A DNA stretch of 64,000 nucleotides from Incurvaria masculella (lineage: Eukaryota; Arthropoda; Insecta; Lepidoptera; Incurvariidae). Shown here piece by piece: positions 57,251-64,000 of this stretch. Numbering within the stretch: position 1 is the first letter of the stretch; every line of letters starts with the position of its first letter. Location: contig OX335655.1 in assembly GCA_946894095.1 (NCBI GenBank), forward strand, positions 19,468,001 through 19,532,000, in the 5' to 3' direction. Position numbers and translations under genes: made by a program. The notes below the pieces were generated by a model. It saw nothing but the letters and a program-made list of their open reading frames with translations. It made no database searches and was not told the DNA's origin.

Positions 57251-58164
57251 ATTAACAAACAATTGTACATATTCTATGAGTGACTGACCCCTCGACTTAA
57301 ACACATGCAAACATAGTCGCAGTCGTATTGGAGGATTTGTGTGGGTGCTATGTTGCTATGATGTGCTCCTGGACTTTTGAATGCGACCGTATAATATACT
57401 GCGCAGTTGGCGTCGAGTTTAGCTTCGACGTCTCCTGAATTATTTTGAATTGTGACGGATGAGAGAGAAGGCGTCACACGAGCGTGCGTGAATCTTTGAC
57501 ACGGCGGCCGGCGGCTGCGTGTGATACTCACACTAGCACTTTTAGTTATTCTAAATACCCTATTATAGCCGCTTCCAGAGTCGGACTTATTGCGATATAA
57601 ATAATTGCTTCTTGTGTTGTAAGATACTAAAATCACTATCGAGGAAATTGACTATCTGTATTTTTTATATTTTTTACGAATTTTCAAGCAAGTCTTTTGC
57701 CAGTGCCTTAAAATATATATAAACCCAAAAACATTTAAAGATACAGATACAGTCAATTAGTAAAAATAAAAAAATAGAATAAATGTTAGCCACATTGGAT
57801 GGGGATGCATCGGGACTCCAACTCCAAACACTCCTCTTCACCAAACAACTCATAAGCAAAGAATATATAAAATAAACTGGCGGACATTGGTAACTCTCGG
57901 ACATACCTACAACATTTCCAATACCCATATACCCCGGAGACGCCGCAATGGTATATTCTACATATATTGCCTGTGCTTTCAATGTGGATAGGTCTGTGAC
58001 TGTCAAATAATATGAATCTGGGTTCAGATAGGGAAAAACAGCAATTTTGAAAGTAGTTGGTCCAGTAAAGAATACTTTAAAAGCTGCGAGCTTTTTCTAT
58101 CTCCAAATCTGATCTCTGTTTCGTATTATTTAAGTACCTTCGAGGCTCTCAGATAGAGACACTG
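57251..58164. other. Intergenic DNA, no gene recognised
   Basis: Open frames at 57,274-57,636 and 57,674-58,006 (minus) lack recognisable motifs or matching splice sites. Confidence 0.4.
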
Positions 58165-58505
58165 TTCAGAGTCCGAAGTCCCAGTTGTTAACTAAATTGG
58201 CGTTTACGCCAAACCGATCGACTGACGTTTCAAATGTATGGAGAAATTGAAGAGCGCGCGGCATGTGCGAGTCAAAGTTTGATTAGACAGCTTACGTAAC
58301 GTCACCGTAAATACGTTGACGTTGCCGTTTACGCCGACTTCGTGTTTTTATACAAATCGGATGTCCGAGTTTCACTTTGACATCTTTAAGAAGTAAAACC
58401 ACAGCATATCTAGTATAAACTTCTATGGAGTTTGACGTTTTTACGTAACTTAGAAGTTCCCTAAACGCCAATTTAGGTTAGAACTCCGACTGACCACTCA
58501 GAACA
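58165..58505. mobile_element. Inverted-repeat element, family G copy 3
   Basis: GTCCGAAGTCCCAGTTGTTA with ACTAAATTGGCGTTTACGCC on the left and CGCCAATTTAGGTTAGAACT then CCGACTGAC on the right. Confidence 0.8.
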
Positions 58506-58620
58506 GTAAGTTCAGTAAGCAAGGAGTTCAAAATGGCAACATTTTTCGGACATCCGATTCATGTTCTTGACCCACATGGACCCTCCGTTTTTTAAATATT
58601 TGCTCCAGTAACCAAAATCT

Positions 58621-58911
58621 TGAAAACCGGCCAAGTGCGAGCTGGACTCGCACACGAAGGGTGCCGTAACATCGTGCAAGATTTAAAAAAAAAACTCATT
58701 TTTTCGATGGGGCCCCCCTTAAATTTTTATATTTTTTTTATTTAACCTATTTCTTGTAATAGCAGCAAAATAAATACACAAACTGTTAAAAAATTAGTTG
58801 CCTTCCTATTACGGTTCATGAGATACAGCCATGTGACAGACGGACGGACGGACAGCGGAGGTTTAGTAATTGGGTTCGGTTTTACCCTTTGGGTACGGAA
58901 CCCTAAAAATT
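58621..58911 (+). repeat. Family A dispersed repeat (copy 8)
   Basis: A full copy, diverged: GAGCTGGACTCGCACACGAA and GGTACGGAACCCTAAAAAT ends. Confidence 0.8.
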
Positions 58912-58996
58912 ACGGCCGTGTTGCATAAACCTGACATCAGTCTCCTGGATCAGTGCAGACATCTATTTTGAAGATAATAAATTCCTGTCACTTTTT

Positions 58997-59216
58997 TAGG
59001 GTTCCGTACCCAAAGGGTGAAAACGGAACCCTATTACTAAGCCTCCGCTGTCCGTCCGTCCGTCCGTCCGTCTGTCCGTCTGTCACAGGGCTGTATCTCA
59101 GAAACCGTGATAGCTAGACAGTTGGAATTTTCACAGAGTGTGTATTTCCCTCGCCGCTAGAACAACAAATCATAGACATTACGAAATAGTTAGAATTAAA
59201 GGGGTCCCCATACAAC
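58997..59216 (-). repeat. Family A dispersed repeat (copy 9), converging on copy 8
   Basis: Opens TTAGGGTTCCGTACCCAAAG on the plus strand, contains the CCGTCCGTC block and stops near GGGGTCCCCATACAAC without the 5' palindrome. It faces copy 8 tail-to-tail across about 85 bp. Confidence 0.8.
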
Positions 59217-59789
59217 ATACGTCTATATTGTCTATCCCGCTCGCACCCACTTCGCTGAGCCCGGCGTATGGCCCCCGCGCCGCGTCGCGCGCGCCGCCTC
59301 CCCGCACGCCAGTCTGCTCGATAGTCTTCTCGCTCACACGTGCTAGACTTTATACACGCTGCGCGCGCATCTAGGTCTATGACTACTTTATATAGATGAA
59401 CGCTCGCCTCGCGTCGGCAGTTGGTCGCGGACCATTCTTCTTGTTAGGTGGGGCGTTCGGCGCGGTGCGCGTCTTCTATGCACGCGCGATGTATTTACGA
59501 TGCTTCGTCAATAATTTATGAAGTCGGTGTGTAGGTATTAACGCCATATGCAAATTAGAGATTGAATATGATACAACATAAGAATATATTAAAAAACATA
59601 CATTTTTTAAATATACAAAGCAAACGTATAGCATAGCTTTAACTAATTTGTAAATAAAATTATATAATATTTACATACAAGTACATGTCAAATCAGTACA
59701 TTTTTCATTGGCTTTTATGAAATATACAAATAGTATATGGTTTTTTTAGTAAGTACCTGTATATGGATCGCAATACAACACCTATTGAT

Positions 59790-59890
59790 TAACATGATAT
59801 TCGCCCAACTCACCACATGAGAACTAGGTGCCATGCCAGGACCTTACTTATGCTGCACGGCTACGTTGAACTGTATGGAAAAATCTCTCT
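59790..59890 (-). repeat. SINE B 3'-part fragment (inverted)
   Basis: GATATTCGCCCAACTCACCA, TAGGTGCCATGCCAGGACCT and GCACGGCTACGTTGAACTG. Confidence 0.65.
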
Positions 59891-59989
59891 CGACATATTT
59901 TGAACGTACCTAATATTGAATTTTTAGAAACATCACATTATTGCTGTAATGGAACAGAGAAGCTTTGTAAAAAATATCTAAGCTATTTT

Positions 59990-60405
59990 TTTATGCGACC
60001 AGACATGGATGGCTAATACCACACAACTACCGTTATGATATTAGCCCAATACACCTGATTCCCTAAGGAATTAGGTGCCATGCCAGGACCTTCCCTTTTA
60101 TGAGCGAGGCTCCATTGAACTGGATGGAAAACACGGACAATTTTTTATTGCCGCTTCGACCATCTTTTCATCCAATGTGATGGTACCAACCCGGGCGGGC
60201 TTAAACCCTACCATCTTGTAGGGGAAAGGGACCTACAGTTTTACATGGATTCCGAACCATGGAGCAGCTCGCATTCTTGACGAAATGCACTTATCGAACT
60301 CGGAATGAGAAAGACATATTTTTTTCATAAAAGTGCATGTCGGAATTAAACCCAGACCTCTGGTACGCTAGGCCAGTCCCCGCGCCACTAGGCTACAAGC
60401 CGCAA
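59990..60405 (-). repeat. SINE B, near-full copy (inverted)
   Basis: Runs from GCGACCAGACATGGATGGCT to the inverted tRNA-like head (AATTAAACCCAGACCTCTGG, CCGCGCCACTAGGCTACAAG). Very similar to 32,567-32,961 throughout. Confidence 0.85.
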
Positions 60406-60465
60406 TATTTGCGGGTTAACATAACAAGTACCATACATAACTATTGCAAGTATGACATTGCAAGT

Positions 60466-60745
60466 ATGAAGTTTCTTTGCGGGTTCTTCTTCACTGGTTG
60501 ATCGAATCCGCGGATCAATCAAATTGTGACATGACTTAGCCCCGGTTGCACGAAGAGACGGCCGAGTTAATCAATGTTCAAACACGTCACTTTTAGTGAA
60601 CCGCATAGAGTTCCTTCCATACTGTCTGTACAAAGTGACGTGTTTAATCGTACATTGATGTTGATTTTAATTTTTTGTCCTTTCGTGCACTCGGCCCTTA
60701 GTGTAGTTTGACTACCAGAAGTAGAATAAATAAATGAAATAAAAT
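60466..60745 (+). repeat. Family E 3' end interrupted by family F
   Basis: AGTTTCTTTGCGGGTTCTTC...AATTGTGACATGAC, then an F insertion, then GTGTAGTTTGACTACCAGAA and AATAAATAAATGAAATAAAA. The uninterrupted order is seen at 49,785-49,905. Confidence 0.8.
60539..60697. mobile_element. Family F inverted-repeat element with TTA duplication
   Basis: A 159-bp element with ends GCCCCGGTTGCACGAAGAG and CTTTCGTGCACTCGGCCC, flanked by TTA at 60,536-60,538 and 60,698-60,700. A 3-bp TWA duplication is typical of PIF/Harbinger elements. Confidence 0.8.
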
Positions 60746-61194
60746 TGTGTTTAGCTTTCAAAATGGTTTTTCAATCACTTCAATGGGTAGGTAGGCAAAA
60801 ACATTTATCGTAAAATGTTTATATACATTTTCTGTTTAAAAAAAACGCAAAGGACGTTTTTGGCCTAGAGACCATTAACAATAAGTGATATATTATCGTA
60901 TATATCCACTTATGTGTAACGATTTTCTATCCACATGCAAGTCTATGGTGGGAAATCACAAACCGATGAAGGAAAGAGTTATAGAAACATTAAAAAACAT
61001 ATTTTTCAAATACATATATTTTTATTACTGCTTTTTCAGTTTCAACGTTAGTTTTTTATGGAACCAGTAAACCTGGTAACCTACAAACCTACTGTAAGGT
61101 ACTTTCAAGGCTAAACAATGAATCATTACTATCATTATAAAAATAAGAAACAAAAAAGAAGGACAAATCTTTTTCCAACGAATGTGATTTGTAT

Positions 61195-61330
61195 GTACGT
61201 ATAATCGACCGTGAAGCAAGGACACTTTAATTAAAGAAAGAACCCAGTAAAAAGAACTACTTTACGAATATAATGCAAGGCTGGAACCGAACCAGCAAAA
61301 CATACCATTCGCTGGTAGGTATTGAGTTCT
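61195..61330 (+). repeat. Family D single arm
   Basis: GTATAATCGACCGTGAAGCA then AGGACACTTTAATTAAAGAA and CCCAGTAAAAAGAACTACTT; the partner arm is not present downstream. Confidence 0.7.
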
Positions 61331-61393
61331 TCGGTCAAGTGAACTAAAATAGACCAGTTGGCATGGTACGAAATTTAACTAAACGTCAAAATT

Positions 61394-61513
61394 AGCCCCG
61401 ATTGCACGAAAGGACGGCTGAGTTAATCAATGTTCAAACACGTCACTTTTAGTAAACCCCTTGGAGTTGACGTTGGTTTTGATTTTTTGTCCTTTCGTGC
61501 ACTCGGCCCTCAT
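61394..61513. mobile_element. Family F element, short copy
   Basis: AGCCCCGATTGCACGAAAGG to TCCTTTCGTGCACTCGGCCC, shorter inside than the 60.5-kb copy. Confidence 0.7.
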
Positions 61514-61924
61514 TTTGCCTCCTTTGCCTATTCACCTGCTATGCACCTAGCGAATGATTTATCATGGTAACCAAACCACCCTGGATATTTTAAGGGCTTC
61601 AAAATGATACAATTATGTTCATGATATGATTATATTAAGGGTAGATGTTTTTTGGAGACACATTTATGTTGATTTCACATAATACGGTTAGAATCTGATA
61701 ATTTGTCATATCGAGACGACTGTTGTTAATTTTTTTGAAATAGGCTTTGTAATGCATATTATAAAAATAAATATTTTTCCACGTTGCTTAAGTTACATTA
61801 TTCTTCATGTATCAATTCTCGATTGAAGTTCCTCTCTTTTAATAAAAAATATATATATATATTTTTTGTAATGACAACAAAAAAAACAATTTAATGATAT
61901 TTTTTTATATTCATCGTTACATTC

Positions 61925-62215
61925 AGCATTGGATGTTTGTAGCGGGTTCAAATCCCCGCCCCGTTTATGAATCACTTTCTTTCTTTTTCAGAATTGGATA
62001 AATGAATTTCGTTACGAATGCGAGTTTGTTGGGAGATGTTTGGATCCATGTTAAACTATAGGTGCCCTTTCCCTACGATTGGTACCATCGCATGAGATGA
62101 TAATACCTATGGTTGAAACGGCAATAATAAATTGTCCATGTTTTCCATACAGTTCAATGTAGCCGTGGTCGTAAATAGAAGATCCTGGCATGTCACCTAA
62201 TTCCTTCGGAAATGA
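61925..62215 (+). repeat. SINE B copy
   Basis: GCGGGTTCAAATCCCCGCCC (B box), CGTTACGAATGCGAGTTTGT, GATTGGTACCATCGCATGAG and GATCCTGGCATGTCACCTAA. Confidence 0.75.
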
Positions 62216-62265
62216 GGGTAACAGCGGGTAGAGGCGAAGTTCAGAAGGCACAACCGAGGTTCCGT

Positions 62266-62333
62266 AATTTCCTTAAATATACGATGGTACGGAACCCTTC
62301 GTGCGCGAGTCCGACTCGCACTTGGCCGGTTTT
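62266..62333 (-). repeat. Family A 5'-end fragment (inverted)
   Basis: CGATGGTACGGAACCCTTCG, GCGAGTCCGACTCGCACTTG and GCCGGTTTTTTT only; truncated. Confidence 0.75.
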
Positions 62334-62714
62334 TTTATTCTGATAACTGGTAAATAGTATCATCAGATCAAAATAAAATAAACCTATGTATGACCAAAAT
62401 GTCTGATCTCCTTTGTTTTGTGGTTCTTTCTTCACCCATTCGTTCGAAGTGTCCAAACCAAACGTACCATTCCCAACCCTCACACTACGTCTTTCCTCAA
62501 TTGACAATGCTCTTAAAATTGAACTTGCTGATGTGTATTTCGCACGACAATCACCAACTAATATTCTTGTCAATGTTGCGCAATGGCACCACACCGAACC
62601 GTCACCGCCGACCTTGGTCTACGCAACAATACCACTACCGCCCTTTCGCCACCAATTGTGTTGGCGAAAGGGCACCATTATACCTAATCGACTTTTTAGA
62701 TAATTTAATGTTGA

Positions 62715-62850
62715 AAATGTGTTTTTTTTATGTGACTGGACATGGATGGCTAATACCACACCTTCTGTCATGATATTAGCCCAACACACCACATGGGAAC
62801 TAGGTGCCATGCCAGGACCTTCCTTATATTGCACGGCTACATTTAGGTTA
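62715..62850 (-). repeat. SINE B 3'-part fragment (inverted)
   Basis: GTGACTGGACATGGATGGCT, AGCCCAACACACCACATGGG and AGGTGCCATGCCAGGACCTT. Confidence 0.7.
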
Positions 62851-62899
62851 GGTACATTATGTTTTATTCTAGATATTAATTTCAATTTCGCAATTAATT

Positions 62900-63879
62900 A
62901 AAAAAAAACACGTTTTCCAAGGGTAACATAGTGTGACTAAGGACAACTAAAGAATTGAATTGAATTGAAAAACTATAACCAACCATTCCACTCACCATAG
63001 TATTAAGAAATACCTGCAGAGGTATTTACCCCAATGTTCAACCTTTAAACATAAGCAAATAAGCATGGTTTTCGCATCCCCAAAAACATTATGTCAACGT
63101 AAAACGCCATTATTAAAGTACCAAAGCGATATGCGGAGGAGGCAAGACCTACCCAAGACCCACTGGACTATGCTCCTCACGTTTCGGGCGTTCAGTGGAT
63201 ATAGCGTCTCCCTTTGCGTATAACCTCATTGTCGTTATTTGGAGCGCTGTATAATAAAAAGGCGAAGGGAAATAGAATCTGCACAAACAGCAGATGTCCA
63301 CATAGGTACCTGAGTTGTAATGCTGGCAACGTAGCCCAAGCAGGAGGTGCTCGTCAGACAACAAACATTGGCTAAGCGTTGCGACTAACGACATGCCACT
63401 ACGAGTCCGACCTCAATGCCGACGGTGAGCAGACCCTTATCCAAAAGCCAGGCTGTAGTTCTGGATGCGAACCCCGCCCGATTGCGTCCTTCAGGCGAGG
63501 AAGCGAGGGCTAGCGAACATTCGATGTTGCTGTTGCGGGTCCCCAATTCGTAACGGAATCTCCGCGGTTACCGTCAGTGTATTGTCACGAAAAATGTGTA
63601 TTCGATCGCCACTTCCGTCCTTTCTTGCTCGGTGGACTGCGTTCTCCGGTCCGGCTCTCAGCGGGAGGAGACGGCGCGACGCAGTGCGGACCAGCCCCCC
63701 CCCCCCTCCCCGCCGCTCCGCCGCAGCGCTCAATCGATCCCCACGCACCGCCGAAATGTTACCGCCACCAGCCCACACCACGCTCCTCTGCGCGAGTATC
63801 CCGCGAAAGTCGCACAGTTTGCAGACATTGGGCGCCCGTTGCTGGCTCGTCTGCTTTTTCACAATTAGCTTGTTATTTT
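62900..63879. other. Intergenic DNA with a GC-rich end, no gene recognised
   Basis: 63,460-63,850 is GC-richer, with overlapping open frames in several registers (up to 139 codons) and a run of about ten C at 63,696. No domain or splice structure is convincing. It may be an unrecognised repeat. Confidence 0.4.
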
Positions 63880-64000
63880 TTTAGGGTTCCGTACCCAAAG
63901 GGTGCCAACGGAACCCTATTACTAAGCCTCCGTCTCCGTCCGTCCGTCCGTCTGTCACAGGGCTGTATCTCAGTTACCATAACAGATAGATCGCTGAAAC
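63880..64000 (-). repeat. Family A dispersed repeat, cut by window end
   Basis: TTAGGGTTCCGTACCCAAAG, AACGGAACCCTATTACTAAG and CCGTCCGTCCGTCTGTCACA in minus orientation. Confidence 0.8.

Noticed and set aside
63460..63884. GC-rich coding exon near the right edge
   Set aside because: Several overlapping registers are open, a C10 run interrupts, and no conserved motif or phase-linked splice site was found.

Overview
The window looks like nuclear DNA of a moth or butterfly. It is intron-rich, AT-rich between genes and dense in transposable-element debris of the kind usual in Lepidoptera: a ciliary WD40 gene, ATG12 and a survivin-type gene sit among LINE fragments, TTAA-flanked and other inverted-repeat elements, a tRNA-headed SINE and a very abundant repeat (called family A here) that opens with CCGGCCAAGTGCGAG and ends with GGTACGGAACCCTAAAAA. 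Species cannot be fixed from the sequence alone.

Layout. 1-15.1 kb: no cellular gene seen; Penelope-like and other LINE fragments, two near-identical 3' halves of an LINE with a restriction-like endonuclease (one with clear target-site duplications), several inverted-repeat elements and a 140-bp tandem repeat. 15.6-16.9 kb (+): ATG12 in three exons, complete to the terminal glycine. 18.8-43.9 kb (-): one large gene for CFAP52/WDR16, a WD40 protein of axonemal doublet microtubules; thirteen exons match the conserved protein and three more phase-compatible GC-rich exons give a low-complexity tail and a stop near 18.9 kb. A palindromic RFX-type X-box lies about 165 bp upstream of its ATG. 45.0-46.7 kb (+): a 5'-truncated LINE with 12-bp target-site duplications. 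47.9-49.0 kb (-): a two-exon survivin/Deterin (BIRC5) gene. 49-64 kb: repeats, including nested insertions, a TTAA-flanked element that carries a tRNA-like cloverleaf, and one possible promoter with a non-coding first exon.

The standout is inside CFAP52. Two different exons of the same gene have each become tandem arrays. Exon 11 (one WD40 blade) is present as six intact copies plus two decayed ones, 173 bp apart, each complete with 3' and 5' splice sites and separated by only 28 nt, too short to be spliced as an intron. Exon 9 has seeded a 4-kb, 151-bp-period array (26 full copies plus a partial one) made of 121 bp of exon plus 30 bp of intron. Its copies carry the 5' splice site but no 3' splice site, show no length change across 27 anchors, and contain a higher-order four-unit block. 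All splice phases of the single-copy gene model agree, so the gene could still make an ordinary protein if exactly one exon 9 and one exon 11 copy are used.

Functionally the three cellular genes are unrelated: autophagy conjugation (ATG12), ciliary/flagellar axoneme (CFAP52), and mitosis/apoptosis control (BIRC5).
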